Of a stretch of 64,000 nt of DNA, positions 32,989 through 42,169 are shown piece after piece (the stretch's first letter is position 1; each line of letters opens with the position of its first letter). Below the pieces are notes generated by a model, which was not told the origin of the DNA, ran no database searches, and saw only the letters and a program-made list of their open reading frames with translations. The position numbers were made by a program, and so were the translations under genes. The DNA lies in assembly GCF_001263205.1 (NCBI RefSeq), contig NZ_CP012333.1, positions 8,785,501-8,849,500 of the forward strand, in the 5' to 3' direction. Source of the stretch: Labilithrix luteola. GTDB taxonomy: Bacteria > Myxococcota_A > Polyangia > Polyangiales > Polyangiaceae.

Positions 32989-34875
32989 TCAGTCGTCCTT
33001 CTTGCGACCGCCGAGCACGGCGAGCTTGAAGTACGAGAGCTGGCTCTTGGCGGCTTCCTTCAACATGCCCACGCGATCGTGCTCGCGCGTGCCCTTGCGG
33101 CTGAGAAGCTCGCCGGCTTCGTAGAGCTCGCGGGTCTTCGCACGCTGGAGCTTGCCGCTCGAGGTCTTCGGGAGCACGCCATGGGCGAGAGGAACCACGT
33201 CGTCGAGGACGAGGCCCATCCCTTCTTGAACGGCCTTGCGGATGGCCGCGACGATCGGCTGGCGGGCCGCGGCGAGGGCGCGAGCATCGAGCTCCTTCGG
33301 GGCGTCTTGCACCTCGAAGGCGACGACCACGCGCTCACGGTCGCGCTCGACGCCGGACGGATCACGCGCGCCGAAGGCGATGATGTTGCCCTTGCGGACG
33401 CCGGCGACGTGGCTCGCCTCCCACTCGATGTCCTGCGGGTAGTAGTTGCGCCCGTTGACGATGATGACTTCCTTCGAACGGCCACAAATGAAGACGTGGC
33501 CGCTGTCGAGGAAGCCGAGGTCGCCAGTCTTCAGCCACTCGCCCGCGAAGGTGCTCTTCGTGCGCTCGGCGTCTTCCCAGTAGCCCTTCATCACGCTCGG
33601 GCCCTTGATGCGGAGCTCGCCGACGTGACCTTCGGGCAGCGGCGTTGCGCCCGTCTCGTCGCCTTCAGCGAAGACTCGGACGTCGTGCAGCGGGAAAGCC
33701 TTGCCGCAGGACACGAGGCGGATCGCGCGCTCGGCGCTGGGCTCGGTCTTCTTCGCGACGTTCTCGGCCCAAAGCGTGTCGCTGTCGACCGCGATGGTCT
33801 TCATGCCCTCACCGAGCTCGGTGAAGGTGACCGCGAGCGACGACTCCGCCATGCCGTAAGAGGGCAGGAGCGCGTTCTTGTCGAAGCGCACCTTCGAAAA
33901 CGCGTTGACGAAGTTCTCGAGGGTCTCGGGGCGAATGGGCTCGGCACCGCAGCCGGCGACGCGCCAGCTCGAAAGGTCGATGCCTTCGAGCTCTTTCTCT
34001 CGGATTCGCTTCACGCAGAGCGCGAAGGCGAAGTTCGGCCCGAACGAGACCGTTCCCTTGTGGCGCGTCATCGCCTGGAACCAGGTGATGGGGCGCTTGA
34101 GGAAGAGGAGGGGCGGCAAGAACACGACGGGCGTTCGCATCGCCAGAGGGGCGATGACGAAGCCGATGAGCCCCATGTCGTGGTAGAGCGGCAGCCACGA
34201 GACGCCGACGTCGTGGCTGCGCATCTTCAGGCCGTCCTCCACGATGCACCTCATGTTCGCCATGAGGTTGGCGTGGGTGAGGGTCACGCCCTTCGGCCGC
34301 GAGGTCGAACCGCTCGTGAACTGGAGGAAGGCGACGTCGTCGGGCGTGAGCTTCACGCCCTTGAGCGGCTCGAGCGACTCGCGGATCGCCTCGACGGCGA
34401 CGACCTGCTCGAGCGACGGCGACGAGGCTTGGACGGTGCCGAGCAGGCGCTTGATCTGCGACGTGGTCACGAGCGCGCGGGCGCCGCTCTTGGCGACGAT
34501 GTGGCGCGTGTTGTCGAGATAGGTCTGCAGTTGGCCAATCCCCAGGGGGGGATAGATGGGGACGGGGATGATGCCCGCCCGAATGGCCCCGAAGAAGCAA
34601 AGGACGAAGTCCTCATTGGCCGGCAGGATCAGGGCGACGCGGTCACCCTTCTCCAGGCCGAGGGCCTGTAGCGCTCCGCCGTAGCGGGCGCTCGACCGCT
34701 CGAGGGCCGTGTAAGAGAACGACGCCTCGCTGGTCGCGGAAGGCGAAAAACCAGGCACGCCGTCTTCGGAGACGAAGCGGAACCCTAGGGTTGGGTCCGC
34801 CTTCGCGGCGTGTTCGATGGCATGGGCCAGCGTGGGGAAGGCGGGGTACTCGGCGTTGGACGACGCGGTCGCCAT
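32989..34875 (-). CDS. Fatty acyl-AMP ligase (FAAL, FadD32-like)
   Basis: A 628-residue adenylate-forming enzyme. The P-loop is FTSGSTSRPKGVTLTH, followed by VSWLPLYHDMGLIGFV, which is typical of FAALs, the A5-type LPSYGMAESSLAV, the A7 GEWLKTGDLGFL and the A8-like RSKEVIIVNGRNYYPQDIE, with a C-terminal lysine in LPKTSSGKLQR. FAALs form acyl-AMP and hand the acyl group to an ACP or PKS rather than CoA. No PKS or NRPS gene is adjacent; the nearest ACP is about 10 kb away. A role in lipid or polyketide starter activation is inferred. The ATG at 34875 fits the family start. Confidence 0.88.
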   Translation of the reverse strand: MATASSNAEYPAFPTLAHAIEHAAKADPTLGFRFVSEDGVPGFSPSATSEASFSYTALERSSARYGGALQALGLEKGDRVALILPANEDFVLCFFGAIRAGIIPVPIYPPLGIGQLQTYLDNTRHIVAKSGARALVTTSQIKRLLGTVQASSPSLEQVVAVEAIRESLEPLKGVKLTPDDVAFLQFTSGSTSRPKGVTLTHANLMANMRCIVEDGLKMRSHDVGVSWLPLYHDMGLIGFVIAPLAMRTPVVFLPPLLFLKRPITWFQAMTRHKGTVSFGPNFAFALCVKRIREKELEGIDLSSWRVAGCGAEPIRPETLENFVNAFSKVRFDKNALLPSYGMAESSLAVTFTELGEGMKTIAVDSDTLWAENVAKKTEPSAERAIRLVSCGKAFPLHDVRVFAEGDETGATPLPEGHVGELRIKGPSVMKGYWEDAERTKSTFAGEWLKTGDLGFLDSGHVFICGRSKEVIIVNGRNYYPQDIEWEASHVAGVRKGNIIAFGARDPSGVERDRERVVVAFEVQDAPKELDARALAAARQPIVAAIRKAVQEGMGLVLDDVVPLAHGVLPKTSSGKLQRAKTRELYEAGELLSRKGTREHDRVGMLKEAAKSQLSYFKLAVLGGRKKDD

Positions 34876-35004
34876 TCCAATCTTTCTAGCAGAAGCGCGG
34901 CTGTCCTGGGGGATGCGCGTGAAGGAACGTGCACCGATGAGCCGCACACGGCCGGGCGAGCGACCGGACCGAGATCGTTTGGCGCGCCTTCGAGCGGCGT
35001 CCCT

Positions 35005-35034
35005 TTGACACGGGCATCGCGCCTTCGCGATACT
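35005..35034 (+). promoter_or_regulatory. Probable promoter of the 87-residue gene
   Basis: TTGACA (35005-35010) and GATACT (35029-35034) are 18 bases apart and end 24 bases before the ATG at 35059. The short leader carries AGGAGG at 35045-35050. Confidence 0.6.
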
Positions 35035-35058
35035 AGACCTCCCCAGGAGGCTTATCTG

Positions 35059-35322
35059 ATGCCGCTGATCGAGACCGAGGAAGCTGCACGTCGTCTTGCC
35101 CGAGCCATCGCAAGCGATCTCAGCCTTTACAACGAGGAAAAGATCGTCAACGGCATCACGAACGACAATCTCTTCGAGAGCCTCGCCGAGGAGATCGAGG
35201 AAGGCCGCGCGCTCTACAAGCGCCGCGTGGCCCCCGAGCTCTACCCTCGAAACTTCTACGACCGTGCCCTCGTCGACATCCTGATCAAGGCGAAGGGGCA
35301 CATCAAGTCGAAGATTTGGTAG
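35059..35322 (+). CDS. Small conserved-looking cytoplasmic protein
   Basis: An 87-residue, mostly helical, charged protein (EEAARRLARAIASDLSLYNE and EEIEEGRALYKRRVAPELYP) without signal peptide or membrane helix. It has a perfect AGGAGG ribosome binding site 8 bases before the ATG and a strong promoter, so it is probably well expressed. The family was not recognised. The stop lies inside the start region of the pseudouridine synthase gene, so the two are probably co-transcribed. Such promoter strength suggests a housekeeping or nucleoid/ribosome-associated role, but this is speculation. Confidence 0.8.
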   Translation: MPLIETEEAARRLARAIASDLSLYNEEKIVNGITNDNLFESLAEEIEEGRALYKRRVAPELYPRNFYDRALVDILIKAKGHIKSKIW

Positions 35323-36371
35323 GCGCGGCAGGGGGGACACTGACTCCGTCGAAGAATCCGATCGTGCTTGTCGTGCCGCGCGAAGCCGCGGGCGCGCGTC
35401 TCGATCGTTTTCTGGCGACCACGCTTTCGGCGATGGAGGGCGGGCCCTCCCGTTCCGAGCTCCAGCGTTGGATCGAGCACGGCGGGGTGACCGTCGACGG
35501 CGTCACCAAGAAGGCGGCCGAGAAGCTGCGCGAGGGCGCACGCATCCAGGTCAAGCCGGAGGCGCCGCCGCCTACCGAGGCGCTCGCCGAAGAGGGAATC
35601 GAGTTCGAGGTCGTCCATGCCGACGACGACCTCATCGTCATCGACAAACCGCCGGGGCTCGTCGTGCACCCGGCGCGCGGTCACCGGACCGGAACGCTCG
35701 TGAACGGCCTTCTCGCGCTCGGCGCCTTCGATAGCGCGACCTTCGAAGAAGAGAGCGAGGACGACGACGAACGTGAGGAGTGTGATCCGAGCGCGATCCG
35801 CTTCGCCACCGAGCGCCAGCGCCCTGGCATCGTGCACCGGCTCGACAAAGGGACGAGCGGGCTCATGGTCGTCGCGCGCTCGGTTCGCGCACGTGAGCTC
35901 CTCAAGGCCCAATTCGCCGAGCACTCGATCGAGCGCGAGTACGTCGCGATCTGCGTGGGCAACGTGAAGAAGACGACGTTCGACACGCTCCACGGCCGGC
36001 ACCCCACCGATCGGCTGCGATTCTCGTCGAAGGTTCGCAGCGGCAAGCGCGCGGTGACCCACGTGCGGCCCCTCGAGACGTTCGCGGGCGGAGCAGCCAC
36101 GCTCGTTGCCTGTCGTCTGGAGACGGGGCGCACCCATCAGATTCGCGTGCACCTTGCCGACAACAAGACGCCCATCCTCGGCGATCGTCTCTACGGCAAG
36201 ACGCCCAAGCACGATGTCCTTCGCGAGCTCGCCGAAGCGCTCGGCCGCCCGGCGCTGCACGCGCGCGTCCTCGGTTTCGTCCACCCCGCCACGGGGAAGA
36301 AGATCCGGTTCGAAGCGGAGCCGCCCGCCGACTTCCAAGTCGCCCTGACGGCGCTTCGCGCGATTCCTTAG
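35316..36371 (+). CDS. RluA/RluD-family pseudouridine synthase
   Basis: A protein of about 350 residues. An N-terminal S4 RNA-binding domain (ARLDRFLATTLSAM and QRWIEHGGVTVDGVTKK) is followed by the catalytic domain with the nucleophilic Asp in GIVHRLDKGTSGLMVVAR, then LETGRTHQIRVHLA and HARVLGFVHP. This is the RluD-type layout, which modifies helix 69 of 23S rRNA (or related sites in RluA/RluC). An acidic insertion (EEESEDDDEREE, about residues 147-158) interrupts the catalytic domain. The start is uncertain: TTG at 35316 overlaps the preceding gene, and later GTG codons at 35364 and 35373 are possible. Its 3' end overlaps the convergent sensor kinase gene by 4 bases. Confidence 0.88.
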   Translation: MVGAAGGTLTPSKNPIVLVVPREAAGARLDRFLATTLSAMEGGPSRSELQRWIEHGGVTVDGVTKKAAEKLREGARIQVKPEAPPPTEALAEEGIEFEVVHADDDLIVIDKPPGLVVHPARGHRTGTLVNGLLALGAFDSATFEEESEDDDEREECDPSAIRFATERQRPGIVHRLDKGTSGLMVVARSVRARELLKAQFAEHSIEREYVAICVGNVKKTTFDTLHGRHPTDRLRFSSKVRSGKRAVTHVRPLETFAGGAATLVACRLETGRTHQIRVHLADNKTPILGDRLYGKTPKHDVLRELAEALGRPALHARVLGFVHPATGKKIRFEAEPPADFQVALTALRAIP

Positions 36372-38563
36372 TTCGACGCGTTCGGCGCGGTGGGGAGCTC
36401 CACCGTGAAGACGGTGTGCTCGCCCGGACGGCTGTCGACGCGGATCGTACCGTGATGGGCCTCGACGATTTGTCGAACGATGTAGAGGCCGAGGCCGAGA
36501 CCGCCGATCGCAAACGGCGCAGCGCGCTCGAAGCGCTCGAAGATTCGTGGCCGCTGATCCTCGGGGATGCCGACGCCTTCGTCTTCGACGGTCAGGCGAG
36601 CCTTGCCCCCGTCGCCGCGCTCGACGGCGATTCGAACCGGATGTCCGGCGCCGAATTTGAGGGCGTTGGAGACGAGATTCGTCACGACCTGCTCGATGCG
36701 TCCGCAGTCCCAAGATCCGACGACGGCCTCCTCCGGGCCACGAAAGACGAGCTCGCATCCGGCGCGTGCCGCCGAAACCTCGTTGCGCTGGAGGACCTCA
36801 CGCACGAGCGCGACCAGATCGCACGTCTCGTAGGCGAGAACGAGGCGGCCGGCACGGATCCGCGTGAGATCGAGCAACTGATCGACGAGGATCGAAAGTC
36901 GGTTGGCCTGTCGCTCGCTCTGCGCGGCATACCGTCGGAGTTTGGCGACCACCTCCGCGGGGGCGGCCTCCTCCGGGGCGCGCGTGCGCAGCATGCCCTG
37001 AAGCAAGAGCAGGAGTGACGTGAGCGGTGTCCGAAGCTCGTGGGAGGCAATCGAGAGAAACTCGTCGCGCGCGCCGATGGCTTCCTGGGCCGAGCGGTAG
37101 AGCCGCGCGCTGTCGATGGCGCTTCCGGCCATGCGTGCGAGGGATTCGGCACCGTCGATTTCTTCGTCCGCGAAGCGCCTTGCCGGATCGGCGGGCAGGA
37201 GCGTCAGGCTGCCGACGAGATGCCCGCGTGCATGGAGCGGCACGCAGAGGGCCGTCGAGCCCGAGCTGCGCGTGAGCACCTCGGCTCGCCGCGTCGCCAG
37301 GGCCTCGTCGCGGATCTTTCGTAACGCGGGCTCGAATTCGACCGAGCCGGCGGCGTCCGGCTGAAGCTCGCCGTCGAGCCCGGTGACCACGAGCTCCGTC
37401 GCTCCGTCTTCGCCGAAGACTTCGAGCGTGCACCATCCCTCGGCGTACTGCGACCCGAAGCGCGCGACGGCGGCGGTGGTTTCGGCGTAGTCGAGCGTCG
37501 AGGCGAGCGCACGGCTCGCGGTCGCGAGGAACTGGAGGCGCGCGGTTCGCTGCTCGACGCGAAGCTCGAGATTCTCGTGTGCGCGCTGAATCTCTTGCTG
37601 CGCCAGGCGGAGCGCCTCGAAGCTTCGTTCGAGGTTCATCGTCATTTGGTTGAGCGAGCGCGCCAGTTGGCCCACCTCGTCGCGCGATTCCACCGCGACC
37701 TTCTGCGAAAAGTCCCCTTTACCGACGCGGTCGGCGACGCGATGCACTTCACGCAGCGACTGCGAGAGCGAACGCGCGACGGAGGCCGTGAGTCCAATCC
37801 CGGTCGTCTCGACGGCGAGCACGAGGAACACGAGGAAGCCGAGGAGCATCTTCTCGAGATCTCGCGAGCCCATGGCAAAGGCGTTCGCGAACTCGTTTTC
37901 GAGTTCCGTCAGCCGTTCGTCGATGGCTTCGATACGCTCGAGGTGGCGCTCGATCGTCGACGCGTCCGCGGCCCCCGATCGGATGACGGCTCGGAGTGCC
38001 GCGGCTTCCTTCATGATCTCCTCGACGAGGTCGTCGGCGATGAGCCAGCGGGAGACCGCGTCGCGCACGTAGCTGGCGTCGCGGAAGCGGCGATAGAACG
38101 TGATGAGGCGGCTCGTGTCCTCGTAGTCGATCTGGCCGGTCAGCAGCAGCTCACGAACGCGTGCCCGATCGACGACGGGCTTTTCCATCTCGAGGCGTGC
38201 AGCGCGATCGGCAAGCGGCACGCGCAGGTGCTCGAGGAAGCGCTGGTAGTCCTGTTCGTCGTGCGTCTGCTCGTAGCGGAGGATGCTCACGACGGCTTGC
38301 TTCTGCGCCTTCGACCAGCGCCCTTCGCCGTCCACGAACACGCGGATCGACGACATGGTGGAGGTCACGAACCAGAGCGTGAGCAGCTCGGTCGCGACCA
38401 GCACGGCCATGAGGCCGACGACGAGGTAGAGCTTGCGAGCAACCGGCAAGTCTCGCCATCGCTGCGCCAGGTGCCTGCGAGATGGTTTGACGTCGTTGCG
38501 GGGCGGCCGGCTATCCGGCGAAGCTCCGCCGAGCGAGCGCGAAGAGCCCGTGTCCGCCGTCAT
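36368..38563 (-). CDS. Membrane sensor histidine kinase with HAMP and GAF domains
   Basis: A 731-residue kinase. A cytoplasmic N-terminus leads to a first helix (about residues 45-70, VVGLMAVLVATELLTLWFV). A periplasmic helical sensor domain of about 160 residues follows, then a second helix (about 235-255), a HAMP domain (RVGKGDFSQKVAVESRDEVG), a coiled coil and a GAF domain (about 360-490). The HisKA domain has the phosphorylated His in SIASHELRTPLTSLLL (about His508), and the ATPase domain has NLVSNALKFG, DEGVGIPEDQR and GGLGLGLYIVRQIVE. No receiver domain and no response regulator gene are adjacent, so it is an orphan kinase here. The ATG at 38563 is chosen; the open frame extends upstream. 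Confidence 0.92.
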   Translation of the reverse strand: MTADTGSSRSLGGASPDSRPPRNDVKPSRRHLAQRWRDLPVARKLYLVVGLMAVLVATELLTLWFVTSTMSSIRVFVDGEGRWSKAQKQAVVSILRYEQTHDEQDYQRFLEHLRVPLADRAARLEMEKPVVDRARVRELLLTGQIDYEDTSRLITFYRRFRDASYVRDAVSRWLIADDLVEEIMKEAAALRAVIRSGAADASTIERHLERIEAIDERLTELENEFANAFAMGSRDLEKMLLGFLVFLVLAVETTGIGLTASVARSLSQSLREVHRVADRVGKGDFSQKVAVESRDEVGQLARSLNQMTMNLERSFEALRLAQQEIQRAHENLELRVEQRTARLQFLATASRALASTLDYAETTAAVARFGSQYAEGWCTLEVFGEDGATELVVTGLDGELQPDAAGSVEFEPALRKIRDEALATRRAEVLTRSSGSTALCVPLHARGHLVGSLTLLPADPARRFADEEIDGAESLARMAGSAIDSARLYRSAQEAIGARDEFLSIASHELRTPLTSLLLLLQGMLRTRAPEEAAPAEVVAKLRRYAAQSERQANRLSILVDQLLDLTRIRAGRLVLAYETCDLVALVREVLQRNEVSAARAGCELVFRGPEEAVVGSWDCGRIEQVVTNLVSNALKFGAGHPVRIAVERGDGGKARLTVEDEGVGIPEDQRPRIFERFERAAPFAIGGLGLGLYIVRQIVEAHHGTIRVDSRPGEHTVFTVELPTAPNASN

Positions 38564-38667
38564 CGGGGGATAGTCTCGAACCGGCGGGCGCCGCATGCCA
38601 CCGAAGAATCTGTCGCAAGGGCGGTCCGGTCGCCACCATGGAGCTTCGGGGAGGGTGAGGGGGAGAT

Positions 38668-39675
38668 TCAGTGGCCGGCGCGACTCGGGGCGGGCGCTTC
38701 GGCGGATTCCGCCTCGGCGCGTGCGTCCGAGAGAAGGCCCGGGTGCCGACGCTTGAGCAGCGAGAGCGCCACGAAGCCCACCACCACGGCGAACCAGAGC
38801 GTCGCGAAGCGCACCAGAATCATGGCGGCCGCGGCGATTCCCCGCTCCACATGGCCGAGCTCCGTCATCTGCGCCATGAGCGAGCCCTCGGTCACGCCGA
38901 GGCCGCCGGGGACCGGAATGATCGCGCCGATGAGGGTGCTCGTCGCATAGAAGAACATGGCGAGCGGAATGCTCGTCGACAGGCGGAAGCCCACGAGGAT
39001 GACCCAGAGCGCGAGGCACTCGAGCATCCAGGCAGCCGAGGAGAGAAGGCTGGGCAGGAGGAGATTCCGCGGCCGCAGCATCATCGCGAGGCTGTCGTAG
39101 GCAGCTTCGAGCTTCGGGGCGATCCTTCCGAGCTTGCCGGGGAGCCGGCCGACCACGCCGATGAGCGCCAGCGAGAGGTTGCGGTTCGCGACGATCACGA
39201 GCAGCGCGAGAACGAGGGCTGCGCCGACGGCTGCCCAGACGAGGCCGCCCGAGAAGCCGAGCGACCCGATGACGATGAGGACGACGATGCCGATGACGTC
39301 GGTGGCGCGTTCGGCGACGACGATCGGCGCCGTCTTGGTCATCGGTACGCCATGAGTCTCGTGCAGCACGAGAGACTTGAAGACTTCACCGACCTTGCCC
39401 GGCGTGACGGTCAGCACGAAGCCCGAGAGGAACGTGAGGAAGCTATCGAGCTTTCCGACCCCGCGAATCTCGAGGCGCGAGAGATAGAACTCCCACTTCA
39501 AGAAGCGAACGACGTAGTTGCCGAATGCGAGGGCGCAGGCGGCGGCGAACGCCGAGAAGTGGAAGATCTCGAGCGACGCCGAAATCTTGTCGAGGCCGCT
39601 GTAGACGACGAAGCCGCCGTAGACGGCAACGCCGAGGAGCATGGCGACGAGGATGCGACGGATGTTCGCCTTCAT
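38668..39675 (-). CDS. Lysylphosphatidylglycerol synthase-type transmembrane protein (UPF0104)
   Basis: A 335-residue protein with about eight transmembrane helices and the family segments FLTFLSGFVLTVTPGKVGE, VAERATDVIGIVVLIVIG and IPVPGGLGVTEGSLMAQM. Members form the flippase-like membrane domain of MprF proteins or stand alone, as here, and are thought to move polar lipids. No catalytic aminoacyl transferase domain is attached. The ATG at 39675 gives a natural N-terminus (MKANIRRILVAMLLG); the longer frame is unlikely. It lies 104 bases upstream of the sensor kinase gene on the same strand, possibly in the same operon. Confidence 0.87.
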   Translation of the reverse strand: MKANIRRILVAMLLGVAVYGGFVVYSGLDKISASLEIFHFSAFAAACALAFGNYVVRFLKWEFYLSRLEIRGVGKLDSFLTFLSGFVLTVTPGKVGEVFKSLVLHETHGVPMTKTAPIVVAERATDVIGIVVLIVIGSLGFSGGLVWAAVGAALVLALLVIVANRNLSLALIGVVGRLPGKLGRIAPKLEAAYDSLAMMLRPRNLLLPSLLSSAAWMLECLALWVILVGFRLSTSIPLAMFFYATSTLIGAIIPVPGGLGVTEGSLMAQMTELGHVERGIAAAAMILVRFATLWFAVVVGFVALSLLKRRHPGLLSDARAEAESAEAPAPSRAGH

Positions 39676-39993
39676 GCGTGTTCGTTTCCCCCGAGTCGTC
39701 CCAGTTCGAGCATGGAGTGCGCTGGCGCCGGACAACGTACGGTGCCCCGCCCGCAATCACGAGCGCGAGCGCGCCGGCCTGCTACGCAGGAGCTTGGCAT
39801 GGCGCGACGCACTGCACGATCAAGGCCTTTGCTCGACTGACGAATCTGACGAATGGGATGGATCTGGGCGCGCTGCCTCACGGAGGGGTGCGGTCTACAC
39901 GGCCGGCGCCCGGGCAGCAACGGCGTCGGATGGGCTCCGCCGCTCGACCGGCTTTGACATAACGCCCTGCATCGTGCGAACAGAAAGGACATC
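39676..39993. other. Divergent intergenic region before moxR
   Basis: No credible gene was found. A TTGACA hexamer at 39954-39959 lies 35 bases before the moxR start, but no good -10 partner follows at the normal spacing. Confidence 0.4.
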
Positions 39994-41043
39994 GTGAGCG
40001 ATTCGACGGCTTCGAAAGGCCACTCCAGCGACCGTCCGAGCGATGCCGAGCTGCTGGCCCGAGCGTCCGGGGCCCGAAAATCCCTCCAGACGGCGATTTC
40101 GGCGAAGGTCGTCGGACAGGAAGAGGTCATCGACCTGATGCTCGTGGCGCTGCTTGCGCGCGGCCACGCCTTGCTCGTCGGTGTTCCGGGCCTCGCAAAG
40201 ACCCTCCTCGTGGCTTCGCTCGCCGAGGCGCTCGATCTCTCTTTCGGTCGCGTTCAGTTCACGCCGGACCTGCTTCCCGCGGACATCACCGGTACGGACG
40301 TTCTGCAGGAGGACGAAGACAACCAAGGCGTCGTGCATCGCCGGGTTCGCTTTCTGCCCGGCCCGATCTTCCACAACCTGATCCTCGCCGACGAGATCAA
40401 CCGCACGCCGCCGAAGACGCAGGCGGCGCTGCTCCAAGCCATGCAGGAGCGCCGCGTGACGGTCGGCACCACGACGCACGAGCTGCCCGATCCGTTCCAG
40501 GTCTTCGCCACGCGCAACCCGATCGAGCAAGAGGGCACCTATCCGCTTCCCGAGGCGCAGCTCGACCGCTTCCTCCTCGAGATCCACGTCGAGTACCCGT
40601 CCGAGGCCGAGGAGCGGGAAATCGCTCGCCGCACGACGAGCGCAGACGTCGGGAAGGTGCCGCGTGTCCTCGAAGCATCGGAGGTGCGTGCGCTCCAAGC
40701 GCTGGTGCCGCGCATCCCCGTGACGGACGCCGCCGTGGCGCTCGCCGTCGCTCTCGGTCGTGCGACGCGCCCGAAGGGCGTGCGTGGTCATGCGTCGGAT
40801 GCCGTTCCGCGCGAGGTCAACGAGTACGTCCGTTTCGGGGCGGGACCTCGCGGCTCGCAGGCGCTCGTCCTCGCGGCCAAGGCTCGTGCCGCCCTGCGAG
40901 GTGAAGCTGCCGCCGACGTGGAAGACGTCCGCGCGCTCGTGGTGCCGGTGCTGCGTCACCGCCTCGTCATGAGCTACCGCGCGGAGGCCGAAGGCGTGTT
41001 CGACACCGACGTCCTCAAGAGCGTGCTCGCCAGCGTGAGCTGA
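39994..41043 (+). CDS. MoxR-type AAA+ ATPase
   Basis: A 349-residue AAA+ protein. Walker A is [11 protein letters not shown] (about residues 63-73), Walker B is [19 protein letters not shown], sensor 1 is [19 protein letters not shown], and the C-terminal lid has [16 protein letters not shown]. MoxR ATPases act as chaperones that mature other complexes and are usually encoded next to DUF58 and von Willebrand-domain proteins. Neither is present here, as the next gene is a convergent MOSC protein, so its client is unknown. The start is GTG with AAAGGA 5 bases before it. Confidence 0.92.
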   Translation: MSDSTASKGHSSDRPSDAELLARASGARKSLQTAISAKVVGQEEVIDLMLVALLARGHALLVGVPGLAKTLLVASLAEALDLSFGRVQFTPDLLPADITGTDVLQEDEDNQGVVHRRVRFLPGPIFHNLILADEINRTPPKTQAALLQAMQERRVTVGTTTHELPDPFQVFATRNPIEQEGTYPLPEAQLDRFLLEIHVEYPSEAEEREIARRTTSADVGKVPRVLEASEVRALQALVPRIPVTDAAVALAVALGRATRPKGVRGHASDAVPREVNEYVRFGAGPRGSQALVLAAKARAALRGEAAADVEDVRALVVPVLRHRLVMSYRAEAEGVFDTDVLKSVLASVS

Positions 41044-41050
41044 GCGGCGG

Positions 41051-41869
41051 CTACGAAGCCCGCGGCTCGACGTAGCGAACCTCGTCGCCCACGCGGACGA
41101 CGCCCTCGCCGTCGGGGATCAGGTTCTGTGCAAAGTGCACCTTGTTGCCCTCGCGACGATACTGCGAGAGCGTGCGCAAGGGTTCTTTGCCGACCTTGGC
41201 GGTCTCCTGGTCGACGGTGGTGACCTGGCAGCGCGCGCAGCGCTTCGGCATGCGGAAGGCGAGGCTTCCCACGACCGCGCGCTCGAAACGGTCTTCCTCG
41301 AAGGCTTCGCCTCCCTCGACGACGAGGTTCGGCCGGAAGCGGTTCATCGGAACGGCGTCGGCGAGGCGACCGTTGAGCTCGGCGAGCGAAGCCAGAGAGG
41401 CGAGGAGGACCGGGAAGCCATCCGCGAAGCCCACGCGATCGCCGGGGCGCGCGTACTCGATTTCGACCTGGCGAACGACGTCGTCAGGCATGAAGACGAG
41501 CGAGCATTCCGTTTGCAGGTGCTCGGAGAGAAGGGCGCTTGCGTCGCCCTGGACTTCCAAAGCGTCGACCTCGTCGTCCCAGACGCGCACGCTCCGCTTC
41601 GGATGGTCGGGGAAGGCGGGAGCGAGCGCCAGAATCGTGCCCTCGGGAGACGCAGGCGTGGCGATCGTTAGCGTTGAAGTCGCCGCGTCGAGACGCGCCT
41701 CGACGAGCGCGAGACGCGGATGCGATCGCTGGGAAAGAAAGACGCCTTCACGATCGACGATCATGAAGCGGCGATCGTGCCGCAGGCCGCTCACGAGCAC
41801 GTCCGACTCCGCGAGGCGGGTTCCTCGAGCGCCTTTTACCGGATAGATCCACAGCTCCGCGATGCGCAC
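41051..41869 (-). CDS. MOSC domain protein
   Basis: A protein of about 272 residues. The N-terminal MOSC beta-barrel domain (AELWIYPVKGARGTRLAESD) is followed by the MOSC domain with the conserved Cys in CARCQVTTVDQETAKVG, which binds sulfur or the molybdenum cofactor. These proteins resemble the C-terminal part of Moco sulfurase and YcbX/YiiM, which reduce N-hydroxylated compounds. A GTG at 41869 fits the family start; the longer open frame to 41992 begins with an unlikely Arg-rich stretch. It is convergent with moxR (7 bases apart). Confidence 0.87.
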   Translation of the reverse strand: MRIAELWIYPVKGARGTRLAESDVLVSGLRHDRRFMIVDREGVFLSQRSHPRLALVEARLDAATSTLTIATPASPEGTILALAPAFPDHPKRSVRVWDDEVDALEVQGDASALLSEHLQTECSLVFMPDDVVRQVEIEYARPGDRVGFADGFPVLLASLASLAELNGRLADAVPMNRFRPNLVVEGGEAFEEDRFERAVVGSLAFRMPKRCARCQVTTVDQETAKVGKEPLRTLSQYRREGNKVHFAQNLIPDGEGVVRVGDEVRYVEPRAS

Positions 41870-42021
41870 GCCTGTGCGTCTAGCACGATGCGAGTGATGC
41901 AAAGCAGATCGCCGCTCCCTACCCAAGAGCTCGTCCAAGAACTCGCACGACGCGCGCGCTCGACGTCGCCGGACGGACGACGCACGGACCACCCGCGGCG
42001 AGGACGACCTCGCGTGGCGTG

Positions 42022-42064
42022 CGTGAGCTTACGTGAGCTACGTGAGCTACGTGAGCTACGTGAC
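42022..42064. repeat. Short tandem repeat, 9-base unit
   Basis: Four consecutive copies of CGTGAGCTA (the first followed by an extra base, CGTGAGCTTA) run into a fifth partial CGTGACC. They lie in the 300-base gap between the MOSC and DUF1704 genes. Each unit contains an AGCT palindrome, and the joint forms TACGTGA. The rest of the gap, 41870-42169, holds no other visible gene. Confidence 0.75.
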
Positions 42065-42169
42065 CGGTCTGACGTAAGAGAGTCGCGTGGGTCGACGAGG
42101 CGCGTGCGAGCCACGGTCACGCTCGATTTGCTGGAAATTGCAGCCGTATGTTGTGAGAATATGGGTTGA

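Noticed and set aside
33079..34671. Plus-strand open frame of 530 codons
   Set aside because: It is antisense to the fatty acyl-AMP ligase, which has all its family motifs. The plus-strand product has none.
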